From positions 1 to 6,476 of the forward strand of contig DAOWNU010000114.1 of assembly GCA_030642425.1 (NCBI GenBank): DNA of 6,476 nucleotides. Reading direction: 5' to 3'. The notes beneath the pieces are model-generated. The model worked only from the letters and a program-made list of their open reading frames with translations. It did no database searches and was not told where the DNA came from. Positions 1 through 5,423 of this stretch are shown here, piece after piece. Position 1 is the stretch's first letter. Every line of letters starts with the position of its first letter. Origin of the DNA: a bacterium. GTDB taxonomy: Bacteria; UBP14; UBA6098. Both the position numbers and the translations under genes were made by a program.

Positions 1-180
1 CGGAATCCAATAGGGTAGTATTGTGTGTGTTTTAACTTTTACTTATTTACCAAAATAACTTCCTCCTTCTTCTCACTTCCAGTTGCACATTTGGAACTTT
101 GAAGCAAGGAGAAATTGGCATTTTAAAAAAATTTAATTTTTTCGTCGCATGCAAATTCGCAAACTATTTTCATAAACAGC

Positions 181-209
181 TTGCAAAATTTTTCGCCATC
201 ACCTATAAT
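181..209 (+). promoter_or_regulatory. Sigma70-like promoter of the 2-oxoacid oxidoreductase operon
   Basis: The -35 hexamer TTGCAA (181-186) and a perfect -10 TATAAT (204-209) are separated by 17 bp. Transcription should start near 216, giving a leader of about 45 nt before the ferredoxin gene. An A/T-only run at 121-142 lies upstream and could act as an UP element. I see no gene or clear operator in the rest of 1-260, which is AT-rich. The call rests on consensus match and position only. Confidence 0.7.
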
Positions 210-260
210 ATAAAACTTTGTGTTGTTGTATAGTCAAGTTATAAATAATGGAGGTTTTCT

Positions 261-485
261 ATGGCAAGGATGGTCGTGCAGATCGATCATTGCAAGGGAT
301 GCAGTCTTTGTGTCGAGGCATGTCCACGGCAATGTATCGAGATAGACAACGAAACGCTGAACAAGATGGGTTATCACCCGGCGAGGTATAAAGGAAGCGG
401 TTGCACAGGCTGCGGGATATGTTTTTATTCCTGCCCGGAACCGGATGCGATCATAGTGTATAAAAAGGATGAGGAGGCAGCATAA
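261..485 (+). CDS. 2[4Fe-4S] ferredoxin, delta subunit of 2-oxoacid:ferredoxin oxidoreductase
   Basis: This 74-residue protein is the electron-carrier subunit that passes electrons from the TPP-bound intermediate of the oxidoreductase to soluble ferredoxin in the cytoplasm. Two classic CxxCxxCxxxC clusters are visible: Cys11, 14, 17, 21 and Cys48, 51, 54, 58, the first and second groups each followed by Pro (22 and 59). An extra Cys25 follows the first cluster. The 26-residue spacing between clusters, with a GYHPARYKG stretch, is typical of KorD/VorD-like subunits and longer than in clostridial ferredoxins. The start ATG has a GGAGG site (250-254) 6 nt upstream. Its stop TAA overlaps the next gene's ATG by one base (TAATG at 483-487), so translation is probably coupled. 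The subunit role is inferred from operon context; a free ferredoxin is less likely. Confidence 0.88.
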   Translation: MARMVVQIDHCKGCSLCVEACPRQCIEIDNETLNKMGYHPARYKGSGCTGCGICFYSCPEPDAIIVYKKDEEAA

Positions 486-1543
486 TGGCCAAAGAACTTA
501 TTAAAGGCAACGAAGCTATCGTCAAGGGCGCTTTGCTCGCCGGATCGCGATGCTATTTCGGCTATCCGATCACACCCGCAAGCGAGATCGCGCACGGCGC
601 CGCGACATTCTATCCCCTGCTCGGAAGAACTTTTCTTCAGGCGGAGAGCGAGATCGCCGCAATTCAGATGTGTTACGGCGCAGGCGGAACCGGCGCTCGC
701 GCACTTACGGCGTCGAGCGGGCCGGGGATTAGCTTAAAATGCGAGGGAATCAGCTATGCCGCAGGCTCGCAGGTGCCGATAGTTATCGCGGATATCATGC
801 GCGGCGGGCCGGGCCTCGGGAATATCGCCCCGGCGCAGTCGGATTATAATCAAGTAGTAAAGGGCGGTGGACACGGCAACTATAAGCTGATCGTCCTGGC
901 CCCCAACTGCGCGCAGGAAATGTGCGATCTGACCATGCTTGCTTTCGACCTCGCCGACAAATATCGCACACCGGTCTTCGTCCTCACCGACGGCTTCATC
1001 GGCCAGATGATGGAACCGGTCGAGTTCCCGGAGCCGGTCGAACTAGACCACAGGAAAAAGAAAGACTGGGCGGTCATGGGCGACGCCGAAACCAAAGGCA
1101 ATCTTATCAACTCTATCTATCTCAATGAGGAAGAACTCGAAGAACATAACCAGATGCTTCAGGACAAATACGCCGAGATCGAGAAAGCGGAAGTCCGCTT
1201 CGAGGATTATCTGCTCGACGACGCCGAGATTGCGGTTACCGGTTTCGGTATCGTGAGCCGCGTCCTGAAAAGCGCGGTGGATGTCTGCCGAGAAAAGGGA
1301 ATCAAAGCCGGACTGCTGAGGCCGATAACGCTCTTCCCGTTCCCCAACGATAGATTCGCCGAATTGGGCGACAGTATGAAACACATCCTGGTCGCGGAGT
1401 TGAATAACGGTCAGATGCTCGTGGACGTTAAAATGGCTGTCGGCTGCAGGAAAGCGAGGGTCCATTTCTACAACAGAATGGGCGGCGTTGTGCCTTCGGT
1501 GGACGAGATGGTCGAAAAAATAACCGAAATCGCAAAAGGATAG
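485..1543 (+). CDS. vorB: 2-oxoacid:ferredoxin oxidoreductase alpha subunit (VorB/KorA type)
   Basis: The 352-residue protein is the alpha subunit of a CoA-dependent 2-oxoacid:ferredoxin oxidoreductase, which oxidatively decarboxylates a 2-oxoacid to acyl-CoA and CO2 while reducing ferredoxin. The N-terminal pyrimidine-binding fold shows GYPITPASEI (26-35), the AESE segment (53-56) holding the conserved glutamate that activates TPP, an Ala/Gly-rich helix leading to SSGPG (77-81), and RGGPG (106-110). The C-terminal third (about 245-350) matches the second alpha-subunit domain, with LLRPITLFPFP near 304. The length equals that of short alpha subunits annotated as 3-methyl-2-oxobutanoate (branched-chain) oxidoreductase VorB, without the N-terminal gamma fusion seen in aerobic KorA. 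Start: AGGAGG (472-477) is 7 nt before the ATG. Sequence alone does not separate branched-chain 2-oxoacid from 2-oxoglutarate specificity, so the symbol is provisional. Confidence 0.88.
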   Translation: MAKELIKGNEAIVKGALLAGSRCYFGYPITPASEIAHGAATFYPLLGRTFLQAESEIAAIQMCYGAGGTGARALTASSGPGISLKCEGISYAAGSQVPIVIADIMRGGPGLGNIAPAQSDYNQVVKGGGHGNYKLIVLAPNCAQEMCDLTMLAFDLADKYRTPVFVLTDGFIGQMMEPVEFPEPVELDHRKKKDWAVMGDAETKGNLINSIYLNEEELEEHNQMLQDKYAEIEKAEVRFEDYLLDDAEIAVTGFGIVSRVLKSAVDVCREKGIKAGLLRPITLFPFPNDRFAELGDSMKHILVAELNNGQMLVDVKMAVGCRKARVHFYNRMGGVVPSVDEMVEKITEIAKG

Positions 1544-1552
1544 GTGATAGAA

Positions 1553-2983
1553 ATGGCAAAAGATATACTTCGTAAACCGACGGGTTTCATGGATATTTAT
1601 AATTTCAAACCCGGAGATGATAAGGGAAATACACATTACTGCCCCGGCTGCGGGCACGGCATTCTTCACAAGCTGATAGCCGAGGCGCTGGAGGATTTTG
1701 GCGTCGCGGACAGGACTATTATGATTTCCCCTGTGGGATGCTCGGTTTTTGTGTATTACTACTTCGCAACCGGCAACGTTCAGGTGGCTCACGGACGCGC
1801 GCCCGCAGTTGCAACCGGAATTAAACGCACGAACCCGGACAGTATCGTAATCAGCTATCAGGGGGACGGCGACCTCGCCGCGATTGGCGGGAACAACATC
1901 CTTCAGGCGGCGAACCGCGGGGAGAATATCACCGTGTTCTTCGTGAACAACGCAATTTACGGCATGACCGGCGGGCAGATGGCCCCGACTACACTTATCG
2001 GCCAAAAAACCATGACTTCACCCTACGGCCGCTCGGTTCAGAACGAGGGGTATCCCATCAAAATGGCCGAACTGCTCTCCACTCTCGAGACTACAACTTA
2101 TATCGAGCGCACTTCGGTCCACAATCCGAAAAATATCGCAAAGACCCGCAAGGCGGTTCGCAAGGCGATAAAATGCCAGATCGACGGCAAAGGATTCAGC
2201 CTCGTCGAAACGCTGGCGATGTGCCCCAGCGGCTGGAAAATGACCCCGGTCAATTCGACAAAATGGATCGAGGAGAAGATGATGGCCTATTTCCCGCTCG
2301 GAGTAACGAAGGACGTTATCGAGGAAAGGGAGGCCTATTTCCCGAAGAAACTCGAATTGTCGAACCTCGAGATCAAGGAAAAACTTGGCCTGACGAAAGA
2401 ACGGCTTTTTGTGAAACGCGATATGAGCGATGTGCACGATAAATATCGAAACCCGCATATAAAGATCGCCGGATTCGGCGGTCAGGGCGTTCTCCTTCTC
2501 GGCCGGGTTCTGGCGGAGGCCGGGATGCGCCACGGCTGGAACGTCAGCTGGATACCGAGTTACGGCCCGGAGATGCGCGGCGGCACGGCCAACTGTCAGG
2601 TTCATATCGACGAAAGGCCTATCGGCGCGCCGGTGGTGGATCGACCCTCGATCCTCGTCGCCCTGAACAAGCCCTCGCTGGACAAATTCGAGCCGACAGT
2701 GAAACCGGGCGGGATCATTTTCTACAACACATCGATGATAGACAGGAAACCCGCGCGCGACGATGTCGAAATCGTTGGAATTCCGTTCAGCGACATCGCG
2801 GACGAGCTTGGGAGCCTCAGATTCGCCAACATGGTCGTTGTGGGCGCGATTATCGAGAAGACCAATCTTCTCGGCTACGATGTTACTATCGATGCGCTGA
2901 ACGAGGCGATCAAAAACAAGAAATTCGTCCCGGCGAATATAAAGGCTATCGATCGTGGAATAGCGGAGATGAAGAAGCTGTAG
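1553..2983 (+). CDS. Fused beta (TPP-binding) and gamma subunits of 2-oxoacid:ferredoxin oxidoreductase
   Basis: This 476-residue protein supplies the catalytic TPP-binding subunit and the gamma subunit of the same complex. Beta part (about 1-282): CPGCGHG (30-36), VGCS (61-64), HGRAP (80-84), the TPP/Mg2+ motif GDGD followed by LAAIGGNN (104-115), Asn132-Asn133, and GMTGGQ (137-142). Gamma part (about 302-476): GFGGQG (307-312) and SYGPEMRGGTANC (336-348), the signature of the gamma domain. A charged linker of roughly 20 residues joins them with no stop, frameshift or internal ribosome site that I can see. In many relatives these are two separate genes. I chose ATG 1553 because AGGTG (1542-1546) lies 6 nt upstream; an in-frame GTG at 1544, directly after the alpha stop, would add three residues. 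The gene ends at a strong terminator, so the complex appears complete: delta, alpha, beta-gamma. Confidence 0.88.
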   Translation: MAKDILRKPTGFMDIYNFKPGDDKGNTHYCPGCGHGILHKLIAEALEDFGVADRTIMISPVGCSVFVYYYFATGNVQVAHGRAPAVATGIKRTNPDSIVISYQGDGDLAAIGGNNILQAANRGENITVFFVNNAIYGMTGGQMAPTTLIGQKTMTSPYGRSVQNEGYPIKMAELLSTLETTTYIERTSVHNPKNIAKTRKAVRKAIKCQIDGKGFSLVETLAMCPSGWKMTPVNSTKWIEEKMMAYFPLGVTKDVIEEREAYFPKKLELSNLEIKEKLGLTKERLFVKRDMSDVHDKYRNPHIKIAGFGGQGVLLLGRVLAEAGMRHGWNVSWIPSYGPEMRGGTANCQVHIDERPIGAPVVDRPSILVALNKPSLDKFEPTVKPGGIIFYNTSMIDRKPARDDVEIVGIPFSDIADELGSLRFANMVVVGAIIEKTNLLGYDVTIDALNEAIKNKKFVPANIKAIDRGIAEMKKL

Positions 2984-3005
2984 ATTTTTCTTCATCGTCG
3001 AACAT

Positions 3006-3035
3006 AAAACCGCCTTCTATGTGGAGGCGGTTTTT
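3006..3035 (+). terminator. Intrinsic terminator of the oxidoreductase operon
   Basis: A 12-bp stem (3006-3017 with 3023-3034, one G-T pair) built around ACCGCCT/AGGCGGT has a 5-nt loop and runs straight into TTTTT (3031-3035). It starts 22 bp after the stop codon of the beta-gamma gene. The downstream peptidase is therefore probably transcribed separately. Confidence 0.85.
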
Positions 3036-3050
3036 CTATTGCTCCGGTCG

Positions 3051-3067
3051 GGTCGGCATTGCCGACC
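3051..3067. repeat. Short perfect hairpin in the oxidoreductase-peptidase spacer
   Basis: GGTCGGC (3051-3057) and GCCGACC (3061-3067) form a perfect 7-bp stem around the loop ATT. It lacks a T-run, so it is not a standard terminator. The 3-nt-loop architecture resembles the hairpins at 4416-4434 and 4466-4484. A CACGTG palindrome follows at 3071-3076. It may be a dispersed palindromic element; only this copy is visible here. Confidence 0.5.
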
Positions 3068-3138
3068 GCTCACGTGCGGAATTTAGCCGGATAAAATAAT
3101 GGGTTGCGCGGAACAAATAATATATGTATACTTTCATA

Positions 3139-3165
3139 TTGACTTCGGTTGCGGGAACGGATAAT
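3139..3165 (+). promoter_or_regulatory. Possible promoter of the M42 peptidase gene
   Basis: TTGACT (3139-3144) matches the -35 consensus at five of six bases and GATAAT (3160-3165) matches -10 at five of six. The spacer is 15 bp, shorter than ideal. The location, after a terminator and 56 bp before the gene start, supports it. Upstream sequence around 3108-3138 is AT-rich. Confidence 0.45.
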
Positions 3166-3221
3166 TCGGAAAAGCCGGAACAGATATTCTGAAAGCAAAC
3201 AATTTATTGAAAGGAAAAACG

Positions 3222-4313
3222 ATGGCAAAGAAGATGGACAAATTCGACAGATTTCTTAAAGAAATCACAGACATTTTTGGACCCAGTGGTTTCGAGGGGG
3301 AAGTTGCAGATTATGTCGCCGGGAAAATGTCGAGCTTTTGCAAGATAACAAGGGACGGGCTTGGGAGCACTTTCGGGATAAAGAAGGGGACGTCGGATAA
3401 CCCGCGAATCCTTATCGCCGGCCACATGGACGAGGTCGGTTTTATGGTCGCGGGGATCACCAAAAGCGGTTATATCAAAATAAATCCCCTCGGAGGCTGG
3501 TGGGGCCACGTTCTGCCCAGCCAGAGAGTCGTTATTAGAACTCGAAAGGGCACGCTTGTCCACGGCCTTATCGGCTCCAAAGCTCCACACAGTCTCAAGG
3601 CCGATGAGCGCAAGAAGGTTATGGAAATCGACGATATGTATGTCGATATCGGCGCGACCGAGGAAAATGAAGCCGTGAAAAAAGCGGGCGTTCGCATAGG
3701 AGACCCGGTTGTGCCCTATGCCGAGTTTATAAAACTCGGGCCGAAGGGCAAAATGCTGATGGCAAAAGCCTGGGACAACCGAATCGGAGTGGCGGTCGCG
3801 ATGGAGGTCGCCGAAGCGCTGAAAGGGAAAAACCATCCCAACACGCTTTACGCCGGTGGAACCGTTATGGAAGAGGTCGGATTGCGCGGTGCGGGAACGA
3901 GCTGCTATCATGTCGAACCGGATATCGCGATAGCAATCGATGTTACGCTCGCCGCCGATCTGCCTTCGGCCCCCAACGCCGAATGGGGCGAAAAACTCGG
4001 CAAAGGCCCCTCGATAAGCGTTATGGACGGAAGTCTTCTCCCGAACCCGAAACTGCTCGATTATGTTATCGACACAGCCGAAAAAAATAAGATACCGTAT
4101 CAACTCGGCAGCCTGCGTTTCGGCGGCACCGACGGCGGCGCGTTTGCGAAAACCCGCTCCGGCGTTCCGAGCCTGACCTGCAGTATCGCGACTCGCTATA
4201 TTCACAGCCATTATGGTATTCTTCACCGCGACGACGTGGACAACCTGATAAAGCTCCTCACGGAAGTAGTAATGGGTCTGGACAAGAAGCGACTCGAAGC
4301 GATCAAACCTTAA
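3222..4313 (+). CDS. M42 family metallo-aminopeptidase (TET/FrvX-like)
   Basis: The 363-residue cytoplasmic enzyme belongs to peptidase family M42, co-catalytic two-metal aminopeptidases that often assemble into dodecameric tetrahedral shells and trim short peptides. All expected residues are present: His68 and Asp70 in GHMDEVGF, Asp185 bridging the metals in WDNRIG, catalytic Glu217 and metal ligand Glu218 in VMEEVGLRGAGT, Asp240 in AIDVTLA, and His328 in TRYIHSHYG. SLRFGGTDGGAF (297-308) is a further family hallmark. Spacing and length match the family, and the dimerisation-domain insert lies between Asp70 and Asp185. ATG 3222 is preferred because AAAGGA (3210-3215) lies 6 nt upstream; an in-frame TTG at 3207 would add five residues but lacks a ribosome site. 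It appears to be a single-gene unit. Some M42 members have been described as cellulases or deblocking aminopeptidases; the exact specificity cannot be read here. Confidence 0.9.
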   Translation: MAKKMDKFDRFLKEITDIFGPSGFEGEVADYVAGKMSSFCKITRDGLGSTFGIKKGTSDNPRILIAGHMDEVGFMVAGITKSGYIKINPLGGWWGHVLPSQRVVIRTRKGTLVHGLIGSKAPHSLKADERKKVMEIDDMYVDIGATEENEAVKKAGVRIGDPVVPYAEFIKLGPKGKMLMAKAWDNRIGVAVAMEVAEALKGKNHPNTLYAGGTVMEEVGLRGAGTSCYHVEPDIAIAIDVTLAADLPSAPNAEWGEKLGKGPSISVMDGSLLPNPKLLDYVIDTAEKNKIPYQLGSLRFGGTDGGAFAKTRSGVPSLTCSIATRYIHSHYGILHRDDVDNLIKLLTEVVMGLDKKRLEAIKP

Positions 4314-4354
4314 TGAGTTTATTGTCGGGCGAGAGGGCGGATAGTAGTGAGCAT

Positions 4355-4372
4355 AAGTGGTTTAAACCACTT
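4355..4372. repeat. 18-bp perfect palindrome, possibly part of the peptidase-gene terminator
   Basis: AAGTGGTTTAAACCACTT is identical to its reverse complement. It sits 41 bp after the peptidase stop codon. Outer bases AGGGC (4334-4338) and GCCCT (4382-4386) can also pair, followed by TTTTT (4386-4390), so the whole 4334-4390 segment could be an elaborate terminator. The stem next to the T-run is only 5 bp, and a competing CTTCC/GGAAG hairpin (4370-4382) exists, so termination is uncertain. A binding site for a dimeric regulator is another reading of the perfect palindrome. Confidence 0.5.
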
Positions 4373-4415
4373 CCCGCGGAAGCCCTTTTTGGTCTTTGAA
4401 TATTTACCTTAAAAG

Positions 4416-4434
4416 GTCGAGCGTCTCGCTCGAC
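4416..4434. repeat. REP-like hairpin 1
   Basis: GTCGAGCG (4416-4423) and CGCTCGAC (4427-4434) form a perfect 8-bp stem with the loop TCT. No T-run follows, which argues against a terminator. Its central nine bases are the reverse complement of those in the hairpin at 4466-4484. This looks like a dispersed intergenic palindrome. Confidence 0.6.
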
Positions 4435-4441
4435 ATGAGGT

Positions 4442-4460
4442 CCCTGAGCCTGTCGAAGGG
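4442..4460. repeat. REP-like element with tandem G-A mismatch
   Basis: CCCTGAGCCTGTCGAAGGG folds with CCCT/AGGG at the base, two adjacent G-A/A-G mismatches, then a G-C pair and a short loop. Internal mismatched bases are common in REP-type elements. From memory, words close to CCTTCGACAGGCTCAGG recur between genes in many unrelated bacterial genomes. I could not search this. Confidence 0.55.
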
Positions 4461-4465
4461 GAAAT

Positions 4466-4484
4466 GCACGGCGAGACGCCGTGC
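4466..4484. repeat. REP-like hairpin 2
   Basis: GCACGGCG (4466-4473) and CGCCGTGC (4477-4484) form a perfect 8-bp stem with the loop AGA, complementary to the TCT loop of the hairpin at 4416-4434. No T-run follows. The 3' arm continues into a tandem repeat. Confidence 0.6.
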
Positions 4485-4520
4485 CTATTAAGATTCAATC
4501 CGTGCCTATTAAGGTTCGAG
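4479..4520. repeat. Two-copy 21-bp tandem repeat
   Basis: Units 4479-4499 and 4500-4520 begin with the identical CCGTGCCTATTAAG and differ at three of the last seven bases, so 18 of 21 positions agree. The first unit starts inside the 3' arm of the hairpin at 4466-4484, so the second copy duplicates part of that arm plus its flank. Replication slippage or a partial second repeat copy would explain it. Confidence 0.7.
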
Positions 4521-4570
4521 ATGTTTATGACATTAGAAATGCGCTTAATAAATGTTAATAGAAAAAATCC

Positions 4571-4598
4571 TTGACAAAGAAGGATTCAAGATTAGATT
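4571..4598 (+). promoter_or_regulatory. Promoter of rpsG
   Basis: A perfect -35 TTGACA (4571-4576) is followed after 16 bp by TAGATT (4593-4598), four of six matches to the -10 consensus. Transcription from about 4605 would give a leader of some 55 nt. The -10 assignment is less certain than the -35. Confidence 0.55.
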
Positions 4599-4660
4599 AA
4601 ACGATTATCCGCCAAATGGGGCGGAATAATATTTGTTTCAGTAAATTCGCAGGAGGATCG

Positions 4661-5131
4661 ATGTCAAGACGCAGACGACCGGAAAAAAGAACGGTCAAAC
4701 CGGATTATAAGTATAACTCGACACTTGTGGCCAAGTTTATCAATTGTGTGATGAAAAAGGGCAAAAAGTCCACCGCCCAATCCGTTATCTACAATGCCTT
4801 CGATATTATCGAAGAGAGAACGAAGGAACGCGGTATCGATATTTTCGAGAAGGCTATCGAGAATGTCCGGCCGCAGCTTGCTGTGAAACCCCGCCGTGTG
4901 GGCGGCGCGACCTATCAGGTTCCTATCGAGGTGCCGCAGGTCAGGCAGCTTGCTCTGGCTTTCCGGTGGATACTCCAATATTCTCGCGCTCGCGGCGATC
5001 ACGGCTTCTCAAAAAAACTCGCCGCCGAACTAATTGCCGCCTCGCAGAACGAGGGCAACGCTATCAAGAAAAAGGTAGATACGCATAAGATGGCCAAGGC
5101 CAACCGCGCCTTTGCTCATTACCGCTGGTAA
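4661..5131 (+). CDS. rpsG: 30S ribosomal protein S7
   Basis: The 156-residue protein binds the 3' major domain of 16S rRNA and starts assembly of the 30S head; it also lies near the E-site tRNA. Recognisable segments are the basic N terminus MSRRRRPEKR, KFINCVMKKGKKSTA (25-39), ENVRPQLAVKPRRVGGATYQ (67-86) running into VPIEV, and the C-terminal AHYRW. The length equals the common bacterial S7. ATG 4661 is chosen because a perfect AGGAGG (4651-4656) lies 4 nt upstream; an in-frame ATG at 4616 would add 15 residues unlike S7 and has no ribosome site. In most bacteria rpsG sits in the str operon between rpsL and fusA; here it has its own promoter and terminator and neither neighbour. In Escherichia coli S7 represses its own operon, but I cannot see an obvious S7 target in this leader. 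Confidence 0.97.
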   Translation: MSRRRRPEKRTVKPDYKYNSTLVAKFINCVMKKGKKSTAQSVIYNAFDIIEERTKERGIDIFEKAIENVRPQLAVKPRRVGGATYQVPIEVPQVRQLALAFRWILQYSRARGDHGFSKKLAAELIAASQNEGNAIKKKVDTHKMAKANRAFAHYRW

Positions 5132-5164
5132 TACGTCGATTGTTGTTTCCTTTTCTTTCAATTG

Positions 5165-5198
5165 AAAACCCCTTCATTATAATATGGAGGGGTTTTTT
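5165..5198 (+). terminator. Intrinsic terminator of rpsG
   Basis: A 13-bp stem (5165-5177 with 5184-5196) with the core CCCCTTC/GGAGGGG, one G-T pair and a 6-nt loop runs into TTTTTT (5193-5198). It lies 34 bp after the rpsG stop. The A-run on its 5' side could let it work in both directions. Confidence 0.88.
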
Positions 5199-5212
5199 AT
5201 GTCTGGTTGAAT

Positions 5213-5239
5213 TTGCCGCAGACGCGCCGAAAGCGGCAA
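5213..5239. repeat. Hairpin in the spacer after rpsG
   Basis: TTGCCGC (5213-5219) pairs perfectly with GCGGCAA (5233-5239) around a 13-nt GC-rich loop. No T-run follows. It could be a degenerate palindromic repeat or chance. The remaining spacer to 5343 is AT-rich, with nothing else I can support. Confidence 0.35.
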
Positions 5240-5343
5240 GAACAAGAATAAGCGAAACATTCCGGGATTGGAGAAAAACATTAAAATGAATTTATGAGCG
5301 AAAAAGACTCATATTCTCGATACAAATTTTTTTTAGAAAACAC

Positions 5344-5369
5344 TTGCAAATTAATTTTATCATTATAAA
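5344..5369 (+). promoter_or_regulatory. Possible promoter of the exported-protein operon
   Basis: TTGCAA (5344-5349) repeats the -35 of the promoter at 181-209, including the flanking CTTGCAAA. TATAAA (5364-5369) is a good -10 but only 14 bp away; TAAATT (5366-5371) gives a 16-bp spacer with a weaker match. The surrounding DNA is very AT-rich, so chance matches are likely. Confidence 0.4.
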
Positions 5370-5384
5370 TTAGTAAAAAGGCGA

Positions 5385-5399
5385 ATTCTCTTTGAGAAT
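5385..5399 (+). promoter_or_regulatory. Small hairpin in the 5' leader of the exported-protein gene
   Basis: ATTCTC (5385-5390) and GAGAAT (5394-5399) form a 6-bp stem with the loop TTT, ending 11 nt before the AGGAGA ribosome site. It could stabilise the mRNA 5' end or modulate initiation. A stem this short may be chance. Confidence 0.3.
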
Positions 5400-5423
5400 A
5401 ACAATATTACAGGAGATGTGATT

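Larger units (their letters stand above)
4314..4660. other. Gene-free spacer rich in palindromes, before rpsG
   Basis: I find no supportable gene on either strand in these 347 bases. The left two thirds hold five structured elements, listed separately (4355-4372, 4416-4434, 4442-4460, 4466-4484, 4479-4520). The right third (4521-4660) is AT-rich and holds the rpsG promoter and leader. There is no transposase, tRNA or CRISPR signature. Confidence 0.7.

Noticed and set aside
121..142. A/T-only inverted repeat as a terminator of an upstream gene
   Set aside because: The stem has no G-C pairs, and its position 39 bp before a good -35 box fits an UP element better.
1..260. End of an upstream gene or an RNA gene in the left flank
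   Set aside because: No frame of useful length or tRNA-like fold was visible; the region is AT-rich with only the promoter supported.
1043..2005. Long open frame on the minus strand opposite the alpha and beta-gamma genes
   Set aside because: It lies fully antisense to well-supported genes, shows no recognisable motif and is explained by their codon bias; the same holds for minus-strand frames at 2018-2995 and 3204-4226.
3207..3221. TTG start five codons upstream for the M42 peptidase
   Set aside because: The AAAGGA site sits inside this extension and is ideally spaced for ATG 3222.
4416..4520. CRISPR array
   Set aside because: There are only two adjacent 21-bp units without spacers, and the other elements differ in sequence; no cas genes are present.
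4616..4660. Upstream in-frame ATG extending rpsG by 15 residues
   Set aside because: It has no ribosome site, and the extension would break the match to the usual 156-residue S7, while ATG 4661 has a perfect AGGAGG.
5294..5368. Small open frame of 24 codons (MSEKDSYSRY...) before the exported-protein gene
   Set aside because: It has no ribosome site, lies over AT-rich promoter-like sequence and shows no sign of coding beyond chance.
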